DNA of 64,000 nucleotides from an archaeon (GTDB taxonomy: Archaea > Asgardarchaeota > Thorarchaeia > Thorarchaeales > Thorarchaeaceae), in contig JAJRWI010000042.1 in assembly GCA_024276825.1 (NCBI GenBank), positions 62,001 through 126,000 of the forward strand. The letters run 5' to 3'. Both the position numbers and the translations under genes were made by a program. The notes beneath the pieces were generated by a model. It made no database searches. It had not been told where the DNA came from and was given only the letters and a program-made list of their open reading frames with translations. The stretch's first letter is position 1; each line of letters starts with the position of its first letter. Shown in pieces: positions 38,987-48,369 of the stretch.

Positions 38987-39553
38987 TCATATCTTCTGTA
39001 TGGTCTTCAACAGAATAGCATGACCATCTTCTTCCTTTTCAGTAGGGTCAACGATTATCCCTGGATCATACGTTTCGATAATTACTTCAACACCAGCATT
39101 CTGAACCTTCTTGAAGCCCTTTGGCGTAATAGGGCGTATTGTCAATTGCTTCGTGTTGAATTCAGTCCTAGTTTTTGCTTCAACTGGCTTTATGTCAAGA
39201 CGTATCTTTGATTTTGCATGTCGCAGTTGTTCCTTTAGCTCTGCCACTTGCACTTGAAGTTCATTGCGTGATTCTCTCATGGCACTCAATTGCTCGCGAA
39301 TATCTTCGTATTCTGTTCGATCAACAAAGTTTTGGGATCTATCAATCCAAGTCAAGGTCGTACCGTCATATCGACGTTCAGTTTCAATTAAGTCCAGCCC
39401 CTTCAATACTGCAATGATGTCATACACTCTTCTCTTTGGAACATTCAGCTCTCTTGCCAATGCCTCACTCTTGATACCCTGAGGATAAATTTCCTTGAGT
39501 ATCCTGACTGACTCCCGGGCGAGATCAACAAGCTTCATACCTAAATCCCCCAA
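38987..39553 (-). CDS. E2F/DP-like winged-helix regulator with coiled coil
   Basis: IKSEALARELNVPKRRVYDIIAVLKGLDLIETERRYDGTTLTWID matches the E2F/TDP RRxYDIxxVLxxxxLI...W pattern; followed by heptad-type helix. Confidence 0.7.
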   Translation of the reverse strand: MGDLGMKLVDLARESVRILKEIYPQGIKSEALARELNVPKRRVYDIIAVLKGLDLIETERRYDGTTLTWIDRSQNFVDRTEYEDIREQLSAMRESRNELQVQVAELKEQLRHAKSKIRLDIKPVEAKTRTEFNTKQLTIRPITPKGFKKVQNAGVEVIIETYDPGIIVDPTEKEEDGHAILLKTIQKI

Positions 39554-39664
39554 GGTGGTAATACCTAATTCACTCTCGGGTCACTTCTAGGATATAATTG
39601 ATTGGTAGTATATAGATGTTTGTATTGTATTATCGATTTATAGTAAAACCCCCCTCAAAAATGC

Positions 39665-39678
39665 TAAAATCGATTTTA
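39665..39678. promoter_or_regulatory. 14-bp perfect palindrome taaaatcgatttta, candidate operator
   Basis: Lies between divergently transcribed 38987-39553 (-) and 39802-41136 (+); related tatcgattta at 39631-39640. Confidence 0.4.
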
Positions 39679-39801
39679 CGGTAACAGTAATTATATTTCG
39701 AATATCTTATGAGGGATGTGATCTCTGTCAGTACCGATAATATCTTATTACATGGCTGTGGGCATCTCATTGACATAACTACACATCAGGTGGAGTTGAA
39801 A

Positions 39802-41136
39802 ATGCCAAGGAAAAAAGTCATCATTATGGGAGCTGCAGGCAGAGATTTTCATAACTTCAATATGTTTTTCAGAGATAATGAGGATTATGAAGTTGTGGCA
39901 TTTACTGCGGAGCAGATTCCGGGAATTGGAGATAGAATTTACCCGCCGGAGTTATCAGGAAGCCTATATCCCAAGGGTATAAAGATATACCCAGAGGAAG
40001 AGCTTCCCGAGCTAATCGAGAAATATGATGTTGAACAGTGCATTTTGGCATATTCCGACTTGTCATACGAAACTGTAGGACATAAGATAGCATGGGTCAA
40101 TAGTCTTGGGCCTGACATGCGATTGATGGGTCCAAGTACTACAATGATTAAGAGTGATAAACCGGTAATAGCTGTGTGTGCAGTAAGAACAGGCTGTGGA
40201 AAGAGCCAGACCTCACGTCGTGTGAACTCCATTCTTGTGGAAATGGGACTCAAACCAGTAAATATTCGGCACCCCATGCCATATGATCCAGACCTGACCA
40301 CGCAGATTTCGCAGAGATACGAAAAGCTAGAAGATATGGACAGGTATAACTGCACAATTGAGGAGAGAGAGGAATATGAACCCATGATAAACATGGGTGT
40401 GATTCTGTATGCAGGAGTAGATTATGAGAAGATTGTTCGTCAGGCAGAACAGGAAGCAGATGTCATCACATGGGATGGGGGGAACAATGACTTCTCATTT
40501 GTTAAGCCGGACCTGCTCATCACAATTGTGGATCCACATAGGCCGGGTCATGAGATATCATACTACCCTGGCGAAACCAATCTGAGAATGGCTGATGTTG
40601 TTATTATTAACAAGATTGACACGGCAGACTATGATTTCATTGAAGAGGTTAGAGAGAATGTCATGTCTGTGAATCCAAAGGCTATAATCATTGAGGCAGC
40701 ATCGCCACTGACTGTTGATGATTACAGCATCATTCGTGGCAAGAGGGTAATTGTTGTAGAAGATGGCCCCACTGTCACTCATGGTGAGATGCCATACGGC
40801 GCAGGCTACATTGCCGCGAGAAAGGCAGGGGCAGAGATTGTGGATCCCAGGCCTTTTGCTGTGGGTAGCATCAAGAACACCTTTGAGAAATACACGCATC
40901 TTGAGGATGTTCTTCCTGCTATGGGATATGGCAAGAAGCAGATGGAAGAACTTCAAGAAACAATTAACCGCTCAGATGTTGATGCCATCGTAATTGGAAC
41001 TCCCATTGATCTTGGAAAATTGATAGAAATCAATAAACCAAGTGTCCGAGTCCGTTATGACCTCCAAGAGATTGGCAGGCCAAATCTTGAGGACATTTTA
41101 GGAGATTTCATCAAGGAACATGGCCTATTGAAATAG
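39802..41136 (+). CDS. Cyclic 2,3-diphosphoglycerate synthetase-like P-loop protein
   Basis: MPRKKVIIMGAAGRDFHNFN, CAVRTGCGKSQTSRRV, WDGGNNDFSFVKPDLLITIVDPHRPGHE; ORF track start 39709, ATG 39802 preferred. Confidence 0.85.
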   Translation: MPRKKVIIMGAAGRDFHNFNMFFRDNEDYEVVAFTAEQIPGIGDRIYPPELSGSLYPKGIKIYPEEELPELIEKYDVEQCILAYSDLSYETVGHKIAWVNSLGPDMRLMGPSTTMIKSDKPVIAVCAVRTGCGKSQTSRRVNSILVEMGLKPVNIRHPMPYDPDLTTQISQRYEKLEDMDRYNCTIEEREEYEPMINMGVILYAGVDYEKIVRQAEQEADVITWDGGNNDFSFVKPDLLITIVDPHRPGHEISYYPGETNLRMADVVIINKIDTADYDFIEEVRENVMSVNPKAIIIEAASPLTVDDYSIIRGKRVIVVEDGPTVTHGEMPYGAGYIAARKAGAEIVDPRPFAVGSIKNTFEKYTHLEDVLPAMGYGKKQMEELQETINRSDVDAIVIGTPIDLGKLIEINKPSVRVRYDLQEIGRPNLEDILGDFIKEHGLLK

Positions 41137-41234
41137 CTCAAATATATGCAAAACTACAGGTTACTCGAATGAAATAAAAGGGATAAAGTCAACATTTGAA
41201 GCACACATTTCCAAATGTGTAAGGAGGAAATAAT

Positions 41235-41618
41235 ATGGCTGAAATTCCAGTTGCGGAACCAGGGTCTGGCTACGGTGGCGCTGACAGGCCTCTGGGAGTT
41301 ACTATTTTAGCAGTGCTGCAGATCATCGGCGGTCTGCTTGTTCTTTTTGGTGGAGCAGCCCTCATGGCAGTTGGTACATATCTACTTGGACCATTAGGAG
41401 CCCTCATCGGGGGTGTACTGCTAATCCTTGGTCTGTTCGAATTGGTTGTTGGTTGGGGTCTCTGGAACATGAGACCATGGGCATGGCTAATCGCTATGAT
41501 ATTGAACATAATCAGCATAATCCTATCCATTGTCATGTTTGACATCATTGGACTGATTATTCCATTAATCATAGTGATCTACCTCAATCAGCCCAATATC
41601 AAGAGCAGATTCCGCTAA
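41235..41618 (+). CDS. Small membrane protein, unknown
   Basis: 127 aa, multi-TM. Confidence 0.6.
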   Translation: MAEIPVAEPGSGYGGADRPLGVTILAVLQIIGGLLVLFGGAALMAVGTYLLGPLGALIGGVLLILGLFELVVGWGLWNMRPWAWLIAMILNIISIILSIVMFDIIGLIIPLIIVIYLNQPNIKSRFR

Positions 41619-41629
41619 ATTAAAAAATA

Positions 41630-41663
41630 GACCGGGAAGTTCCCGGTCCCACTTTTCTTTTTT
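41630..41663. terminator. Terminator hairpin between convergent genes
   Basis: gaccggga-agt-tcccggtc then cttttcttttttaa; A-run on the other side. Confidence 0.7.
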
Positions 41664-43257
41664 AAGCAGGCTTTGGACGGATATCTATTACTTCCATGAA
41701 TTTAAGGCCGCCAGCCTTCTCCATCAATGTTTCAAATGACATTATGAAGACATTGGGAGTGACCTCTGTACTGACTTTTGTAATTCGCTTAATCTCTGCA
41801 ATAAGCTCGGTATGATCTTCAGATGGAGAGCCGCGTGGTGCAACATAAAGATTCAAGACATCCATACTGTAAGGGTCATTCATATCTTCTTTTGCCACTT
41901 CAATCTGAAGTTCATCAACTTGGGGGAGTGAGAGAATATCGGACCGGAGTGCAGATAAATTGACTGTGGCCCCCTTGATCTTTTTCTCAGAGATACCCAT
42001 TACTTGGATTTGTGCCTCTGCATCGTTTGTCCGCCCAATATCCCAGAAGAAGGGGCCATCCATTCCGCAGACTGGACATTTACCTCGTTCATGCTTAGAC
42101 ACCACATCACCAAGTAGAAAGCCCTCAAATACAGTACCGGTGCCATCAAGATGAAACAGTGTGACATAGCCTGATTCATCCTCACTTGCAAAATCATAAG
42201 TCCCATCATTATTGTACTTTACAACTTCAAATGCCAGCATCAATGGCGAAACATTATGATAAGGTCCATGTAGATCACATTGGACAGCAAATGATATCTT
42301 GCTCTCTGATGAGGCATAACCTCCAACAACACGGACCTCTCTTGCCCCTTTCTCTTCAAGAGTACTGGTTATATCATCAATAACTGGCTGATATATCTTC
42401 TCGCCTGCTATTACTAGAACAACTTTTTCAGGGGCCTTGTACTCCGTGTTGGCCTTCATTGCTCTAAAGAATCTGTTCCTCAGGTAACTTGGCATTCCTG
42501 CAAAACCGTTGACTTTGAACACACTGGCCATATCAACAAGCTTCTCAGTTGGAATGGCCCCACCCGCGCTGGTCGCAACATAGAACTTTGAAATCTGCTT
42601 TAGTCCGATATTCACTGCGTGCCATCCAAGGTGGGGAGCATAAGGAAACAGGTTCATACTTATGAGCTCCCAGCCAGAGTCCACCCAGGGATCAATTGCC
42701 ATTTGCCCGACTTTAATGCAATTGGCCGCGAGAAGGTCATTATCATAACGTGTTAAAAACACAGGAGAAGGAAGACCTGATGCCCTCCCAGAACTGAGCC
42801 AGAATTGTAGGGGGGAGTAAAAATAACTCATGTGGTCCTTCAACTCTTGCATGGCATCCTCTGCACCAATCTTGAGCTTCACACGAGCACCCTTATTTCG
42901 AATGAATTTGGCCTTTTCAGAATAGTTAGATGCTTTGTAGTAGCTCATGAGTGATCGAATGATATTAACGGGAGGGCGCTCATTGCCATCCACCTCCGTG
43001 GGGTTTAGAACAAACTCTCTAAGATTGTCCTTGTACTCGTGCTTTTTTACGAGTGGAATATTATATCTCGCCCAGTCTTCAATACAAGAAATATTGAATG
43101 GGTCAATATTCAGACTTTTGAATAGTCTTCGATAATATGGATGATTTGGCCAGACTTGATAACGGATGAATGCACGAAACTTCTTATCCTGAATCTCCTT
43201 AATCTCGCGATGATTTGTCATCTTGAGCTCTTTAAATGTGAAAGTTGTCTTGGTCAC
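41662..43257 (-). CDS. Phenylacetate-CoA ligase-like adenylate-forming enzyme
   Basis: 531 aa; FRAFIRYQVWPNHPYYRRLF, GGYASSESKISFAVQC, HLDGTGTVFEGFLLGDVVSKHERGKCPVCG. Confidence 0.75.
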   Translation of the reverse strand: MTKTTFTFKELKMTNHREIKEIQDKKFRAFIRYQVWPNHPYYRRLFKSLNIDPFNISCIEDWARYNIPLVKKHEYKDNLREFVLNPTEVDGNERPPVNIIRSLMSYYKASNYSEKAKFIRNKGARVKLKIGAEDAMQELKDHMSYFYSPLQFWLSSGRASGLPSPVFLTRYDNDLLAANCIKVGQMAIDPWVDSGWELISMNLFPYAPHLGWHAVNIGLKQISKFYVATSAGGAIPTEKLVDMASVFKVNGFAGMPSYLRNRFFRAMKANTEYKAPEKVVLVIAGEKIYQPVIDDITSTLEEKGAREVRVVGGYASSESKISFAVQCDLHGPYHNVSPLMLAFEVVKYNNDGTYDFASEDESGYVTLFHLDGTGTVFEGFLLGDVVSKHERGKCPVCGMDGPFFWDIGRTNDAEAQIQVMGISEKKIKGATVNLSALRSDILSLPQVDELQIEVAKEDMNDPYSMDVLNLYVAPRGSPSEDHTELIAEIKRITKVSTEVTPNVFIMSFETLMEKAGGLKFMEVIDIRPKPA

Positions 43258-43470
43258 GCAAACATCTCCTTGATTTTCCCATGTGTTTCATAAAGTCCGA
43301 TTATTAAAGATTTACACAAATCAATTGCATGAATAAGGCTCATTCATGAAGTAATTCGATTGCAAATATCAGGCTCGAATGATGATAACACACTGATTCA
43401 TTAAGAGTAGAAATCCATAATAGAGACAGAGTCATTCAACAGAATAACGAAAGACAGGTTGATGTGAATC

Positions 43471-43902
43471 ATGTCGGAGTCCGATGAAAAATTACAGAAA
43501 GGCATCATTGAGCTTGACAAGGGGAATGACAAGAAAGCTTATGGATACTTCAAAGATGTGTTTGAGGGGCGCGAAGATAAGCTCATTAAAAAAGTACAGG
43601 ATAATCCAAAATCGCCCACACTTATGCTTGATGCATTGTACATGATTCACGCATTAGTATGGCTGAGGATTGCTGAGGCCGGAGTAAAGAAAAAGGATGC
43701 AATAGAGCATCTTGGCAAGGCGGTCGGTACTGTTGAAGCCGCTAGAACCGCACTTGGGCCACTGGTTTCTGGACTTGCGCAATGGGCAAAAGAGCAAGAC
43801 ATCAAGGCAGTACACAATAGGGCTCTTGGCCTACTGGCTGCAACACAAGATCTCGAAGAACTTGCCAGAAAAGCTCTAGAAGCAAGAAAGAAGCTCAAGT
43901 AG
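43471..43902 (+). CDS. Helical protein of unknown function
   Basis: 143-aa ORF. Confidence 0.6.
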   Translation: MSESDEKLQKGIIELDKGNDKKAYGYFKDVFEGREDKLIKKVQDNPKSPTLMLDALYMIHALVWLRIAEAGVKKKDAIEHLGKAVGTVEAARTALGPLVSGLAQWAKEQDIKAVHNRALGLLAATQDLEELARKALEARKKLK

Positions 43903-43927
43903 TGAAACTGAAGTCGTGAATCGACTC

Positions 43928-44263
43928 TCAGTGGCCATCCATATATCTTTTCCATTCCTTTTCAGGAAATCGTTCTTCCATAGTTTCAAGTTCTTGGAGA
44001 TACGAAGACTCGAGGTCAATCTCAAAATGGTTTGCAAGTTGTATAAACAGCGAGAACACCTGAGCAAACTCACGAGCCAGATCATTCTTTGTCTGCTCAT
44101 GCCCCAGACCAATTGCCTTGTATCCCTCTTCAATAGTGATGTGCCGCGAGATTTCACCAAGTTCTTCTATCAGATGGGTGAACACGAGCGAAGCTGGAAA
44201 CTTGTTCCAGCCACGCCGTTCTTCGAATTCACGGGTCTTTTCTTGAATCTCCCGAAGGTGCAT
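43928..44263 (-). CDS. MazG-like nucleotide pyrophosphohydrolase
   Basis: LIEELGEISRHI...NDLAREFAQVFSLFIQLANHFEID, EExxE...ED-type pattern. Confidence 0.7.
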   Translation of the reverse strand: MHLREIQEKTREFEERRGWNKFPASLVFTHLIEELGEISRHITIEEGYKAIGLGHEQTKNDLAREFAQVFSLFIQLANHFEIDLESSYLQELETMEERFPEKEWKRYMDGH

Positions 44264-44971
44264 CTACATCAGCCTCTTGATTATCTGCATCACTTGACCT
44301 CGGGCGCTATCAAGTGCTTTTGGTGAAGGCTTCGAAAGTGGCCCAATCTCATATGAATCGCCCAATTCTTCAAGACCGAGGAACATAGCCTCACTTACAA
44401 CACCCATCATTTCTGCAGGGGGTAATACTGCACACGGAAGCCTCATCCCGGACTTTATGTCCTGAAGGTTTGTCACTATTTGCCAACGTTGTTTTCCGTC
44501 CGAACATCTACATAGCGTCAGATTCTTTGAGCCAGCGATCTGTTCGACATGACCAATCTCAACAGCCAAGAGATCAACTGCAAACGCGGGGTCATCACTA
44601 AAATTAAGAAGGCGATTTTGGAATCCTCCGACAATGCGGAGTGAATACTCCATCTCAGCAAGAGTTAGGGCATCCTTGGGAGTATTGGGAGAATATCCAG
44701 TAGATTTCAAGGCCTTATGAAACGCCTCACCTACTTCATGAATAGATGAAACCAGTTGGTTGGTGGAACTCATCTCAGCAAGACTCTTGGGGTCGATATA
44801 AGAGAACTTGACTTCGTAAAAAAAGCCGTTGGCCCTTTGCACAGCCTTTCCTAAAAGGCCGTAATCAATGTGAAACTTCAATTTTCTGTTGGATATAATT
44901 TCATCAAGGCGTTTTAATGCATCTTCGAGAATCAATACTCGAGCATCCTTTGCTGTGTCCAATGAAATCAC
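44264..44971 (-). CDS. Protein with C-terminal EMAP-II/tRNA-binding OB-fold
   Basis: VEIGHVEQIAGSKNLTLCRCSDGKQRWQIVTNLQDIKSGMRLPCAVLPPAEMMGVVSEAMFLG. Confidence 0.7.
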   Translation of the reverse strand: MISLDTAKDARVLILEDALKRLDEIISNRKLKFHIDYGLLGKAVQRANGFFYEVKFSYIDPKSLAEMSSTNQLVSSIHEVGEAFHKALKSTGYSPNTPKDALTLAEMEYSLRIVGGFQNRLLNFSDDPAFAVDLLAVEIGHVEQIAGSKNLTLCRCSDGKQRWQIVTNLQDIKSGMRLPCAVLPPAEMMGVVSEAMFLGLEELGDSYEIGPLSKPSPKALDSARGQVMQIIKRLM

Positions 44972-45093
44972 CTGCTATATACGTAAGAGTATTATTGATA
45001 AAACAAACGGAGATAACACAAGCAGTCAATGATGAGAAGTGATAAATAGGAAAGAATGTTAATGTTATAAAGCCAAACAGGAAGAGGTTCACT

Positions 45094-45705
45094 TTGATAC
45101 AAGCATTGTACATCCTAATTGCCGATAGCGGGCTCTGTGTTCTCGATAGAAAATATGGTGAAGCAGATCTCGACCCAAATTTGATTGCGGGCTTTCTTAC
45201 TGCATTAATCCAGTTTGGTAGAGAGTTAAGTTCAGGCAACAGAGTTCATGTCATTGAGTTTGGACAGTTTGACATCTGCCTGTCATTGAAGAGTAATGTC
45301 ATTGTCGCAGGAACAGTTGATAAGACTGATGATCAGAATGCTGCAATGGCTCTCCTTGCTGAGGTCAATAACGAGTTCGTCAACGAATATGGCAATCTTC
45401 TGGAAACCTGGGACGGTAATCTAGAACCATTTGAAAAATTCAAGCAGAGAGTTGATGAGATCACAGATTTTGGTAAGGCCTCAGAAAAGAAGATAAGGGT
45501 GCCCATTCTCAAGGGCAGGGTTTCTCAAATGCTAGTACGCCTTGGCCAGATATCTCAAGAGATGTATGATGTTGCTCAGATGTGTAAGGGTAAACTCACT
45601 GTCAGGGATATTGCAGATCAACTTGGAATGCATGAAAAGGAGGTCATGAAATCAATTCATGCTCTTGAGGATATGAAGATGATTCAATGGAAGGAAATTG
45701 GATAA
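45094..45705 (+). CDS. Longin/roadblock-like domain fused to C-terminal winged helix
   Basis: MIQALYILIADSGLCVLDRKYG...RVHVIEFGQFDICLSLKSNVIVAGTVDKTDDQNAAMALLAEVNNEFVNEY + LTVRDIADQLGMHEKEVMKSIHALEDMKMIQ. Confidence 0.65.
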   Translation: MIQALYILIADSGLCVLDRKYGEADLDPNLIAGFLTALIQFGRELSSGNRVHVIEFGQFDICLSLKSNVIVAGTVDKTDDQNAAMALLAEVNNEFVNEYGNLLETWDGNLEPFEKFKQRVDEITDFGKASEKKIRVPILKGRVSQMLVRLGQISQEMYDVAQMCKGKLTVRDIADQLGMHEKEVMKSIHALEDMKMIQWKEIG

Positions 45706-45712
45706 CCGCATC

Positions 45713-45897
45713 ACCATTTATTATTAATTGGACAATCTTGGACATCTGAATTATTTCCGCCCAGAAAACAGCACTGGGTACATTTCGAAAGCGACTCCTG
45801 CAATAGGCCTAATAAATTCATAAAATATAATGCCTTTTATTATCTCTTTTTTGTGAGCATTCAACTCTGTCAAGGTGTTTCGCATCCACGCGCAACC
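45713..45897 (+). repeat. Dispersed ~185-bp repeat, copy C (degenerate)
   Basis: attggacaatcttggacatctg...gcccagaaaacagcactgggtacatttc...cgcatccacgcgcaacc, collinear with 55326-55510. Confidence 0.75.
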
Positions 45898-46024
45898 CGA
45901 ATCCGTCAACAATCATCAGCAGTGCAATATCTCTAAATCAAGTGCATTTTCATTTTTATTTCAATCAAAAATGACATTGGAAGAGAGACAAATTGTCCCT
46001 CTTCAAATTCAATGCGCTAAGTTC

Positions 46025-46759
46025 CTACTGAGTCTTGCCCCACTCGCTGCCCATGGCAATCAAAATAAGGCCAATGACAATCAGTCCGGGTGGAATCACG
46101 CCAGGAATCGCATAGTGAGGATCTGCTGGTGTTCCGAATATGTATTCAGCAAGGTACTGTCGCGCTGAATGAATTGCCCTGCCTGCAAACAGTACAAGAA
46201 AACCAAGACCCAGCAGGAAGTTTGAACGCCGCAGTACACCACCAGACTGCCATGCCAAATACCAGAATAGCAAGGGGATGAATATGGCATAGAGACCTCC
46301 TGCAACAGTAGTAAGATAGAATCTAATGGTTGCATCGAATAGATTCAGACCGAGAATGATTGAGATAATGATTGCTGGTACAGAGATTATGAACTCTGCT
46401 ATTTTATTGCCCATTATCATGAATACGCCTGTTGCTGCCAGTAAGGCAAGGGCCAACCATTGGAAGAAGGCACCAGCCGCTAACCATGGCGTTGAATCAG
46501 AAAGAAAGGGGGTAATTCCCAGGCCAGGCAGACCACCATATAGAGAGTTGGAATCTGCGTAAAAGTCTCCCACAAAGTAGAAACATCTTCCTATTGCAAG
46601 CAGCAGGAAGAATAGCGACATAGCCAGTTGAAATGGATTTCTGCTCTTTCGCCATCTGAAGGCTAAGAGGAAGATGAACACAAAGAAGTAGTATCCCACA
46701 ACTAGAAACCAAAGGCCAATGTGAACTTCTCGAATGATCATGTCTATGGTCTGCAGCAT
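46025..46759 (-). CDS. Seven-TM-like membrane protein of unknown function
   Basis: Start MLQTIDMIIREVHIGLW at 46759 preferred over ORF-track start 46999, which overlaps the + strand gene. Confidence 0.6.
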   Translation of the reverse strand: MLQTIDMIIREVHIGLWFLVVGYYFFVFIFLLAFRWRKSRNPFQLAMSLFFLLLAIGRCFYFVGDFYADSNSLYGGLPGLGITPFLSDSTPWLAAGAFFQWLALALLAATGVFMIMGNKIAEFIISVPAIIISIILGLNLFDATIRFYLTTVAGGLYAIFIPLLFWYLAWQSGGVLRRSNFLLGLGFLVLFAGRAIHSARQYLAEYIFGTPADPHYAIPGVIPPGLIVIGLILIAMGSEWGKTQ

Positions 46760-46798
46760 TAATCTCGCTCCTAATATTGATGCAGTGCTGTATTCTGG

Positions 46799-47311
46799 AT
46801 GGAAAACTATCAAATAAGCATTTTCAGCTTCTTTAGCTTTATACAATACAGCGCGATAATCTCTATATTGGCGAAAGCCAACAGGAATACTGGTGATGAT
46901 GTGGTCGCTGATAAAACTTGGAGGCTTAGGCACAAGGATGGAAGGGAGGAAGAGTTCATCGATATACGTAGAAAGGTCGGTAACCGCGTGATTAGACATT
47001 ATCTAATATCATCATTGCTTGAAGATGGCCCTAAAGAGAGAATAATTGCTTCATTAAGAGGACCGAGGAATGAGTTCAAGGACTTTGCCAAATTCATCAT
47101 TGTTCAAGGCCAATGGGAGGACGAGCAAGTCAGCATTCTTGTGGAGAGCGGGGTCTATGAGAATCTCAGAATTGTGGGAACAACAAGCAGATGGCTTGCA
47201 GAACAGAACCCTGATGCCATAATTAAGATATTCACTGAAATCACATCAAATGCTTCTGAACATCATGCATACATTATTATTAGTGAGGATTCAAAATTGA
47301 TGGGAGGGTAA
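46799..47311 (+). CDS. Conserved-looking protein, unknown function
   Basis: Core TWRLRHKDGREEEFIDIRRKVGNRVIRHYLISSLLEDG; N-terminal ~35 aa may be non-coding (a GTG near 46900 is an alternative start). Confidence 0.55.
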   Translation: MENYQISIFSFFSFIQYSAIISILAKANRNTGDDVVADKTWRLRHKDGREEEFIDIRRKVGNRVIRHYLISSLLEDGPKERIIASLRGPRNEFKDFAKFIIVQGQWEDEQVSILVESGVYENLRIVGTTSRWLAEQNPDAIIKIFTEITSNASEHHAYIIISEDSKLMGG

Positions 47312-47314
47312 GAA

Positions 47315-47509
47315 TTGTCTTTTGAGAGATATGCAAAGTGTCCCGTCTGTGGGAAAAGAACAGTTCTTACTGTGCCAGAGGGCATTCTCAAAAAGGCCAA
47401 ACGGTTTCCATTTCAAGTCAAGGTAGTCCATAATGACCACTATTTTTACATTAATCTGGACAGTCAGGCGTGGATTACCGACATTCTGCATCCAGAAATG
47501 GTGGAATAA
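47315..47509 (+). CDS. Small Zn-ribbon-like protein
   Basis: CPVCGKRTVLTVPEGILKKAKRFPFQVKVVHNDHYFYINLDSQAWITDI; TTG start. Confidence 0.55.
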   Translation: MSFERYAKCPVCGKRTVLTVPEGILKKAKRFPFQVKVVHNDHYFYINLDSQAWITDILHPEMVE

Positions 47510-47531
47510 TAGAAACCTTAGTTTCTTCATT

Positions 47532-48323
47532 TTATCCTATATATCTGTCAGAAGGATGTTCGCCTTCCCCAGTAGCAGGACCTTGATGATCAACTTCATC
47601 CTTGACCCATTTGATAAACTCGGTGACACGCTCTGCATGTTTCTCAAGAATGTCGAAGTCAGCATTTATCTCAAGCAACTTTGCTATTATTTCAAGAACG
47701 ATCTTTGCTGCTCTAAAATCAATCTTGATCACACCTAGAGTTTCTCCCAACAGGCATCCGCTCTCAATATTGTACATATTAGATGCCCATGCAGGTATGA
47801 AGCCATTTGCACCGTTGATCACACCATTGACAATTGGCACTGTACCTTCAATCTCTGATATTCTTTGCAATGTTGATGGTGAACTTGCTGAGACAAACAC
47901 ACGAGGGTGTTTAGGAAAATGGTCGAAAAAGGAGTCATAGTTCTGCTCATAAGCAGCAAGTGCATATATTTCTTTTACACCAAGATTTACAAAATGCTTG
48001 ACAACAAAATCAGAATATTCAAACACACCCTTACTTGAGGAGGGTTGAAAATCTGCAGTGAGAAATATGATGTCATGGGGTTCATCTGGCGCAGCATGAT
48101 ATATGTAAAGAGCTGACTTTGGGAATTGAGATATGCCATCGGTCACTGCAATGCGTGAGGGAAAATCATCGCAGAACAGATCCATATAATGTGTGGCATC
48201 AAGGACTTCGATTATTGTATCTACGGATGCCCTGCCCACATTCGCTATGCCAGGCAGTCCAATGACAGCCACAGGACTCCTTAAATTCTCAGCAGATATA
48301 TCGCCATATTTTCTTGTTAGCAT
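47532..48323 (-). CDS. PAC2-family (proteasome assembly chaperone-like) protein
   Basis: VAVIGLPGIANVGRASVDTIIEVL...GVINGANGFIPAWASNMYNIESGCLLGET. Confidence 0.85.
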   Translation of the reverse strand: MLTRKYGDISAENLRSPVAVIGLPGIANVGRASVDTIIEVLDATHYMDLFCDDFPSRIAVTDGISQFPKSALYIYHAAPDEPHDIIFLTADFQPSSSKGVFEYSDFVVKHFVNLGVKEIYALAAYEQNYDSFFDHFPKHPRVFVSASSPSTLQRISEIEGTVPIVNGVINGANGFIPAWASNMYNIESGCLLGETLGVIKIDFRAAKIVLEIIAKLLEINADFDILEKHAERVTEFIKWVKDEVDHQGPATGEGEHPSDRYIG

Positions 48324-48369
48324 TTGATGAACTCCATAATTGGGTTCACACTTGCTTATTTGGCACTTT

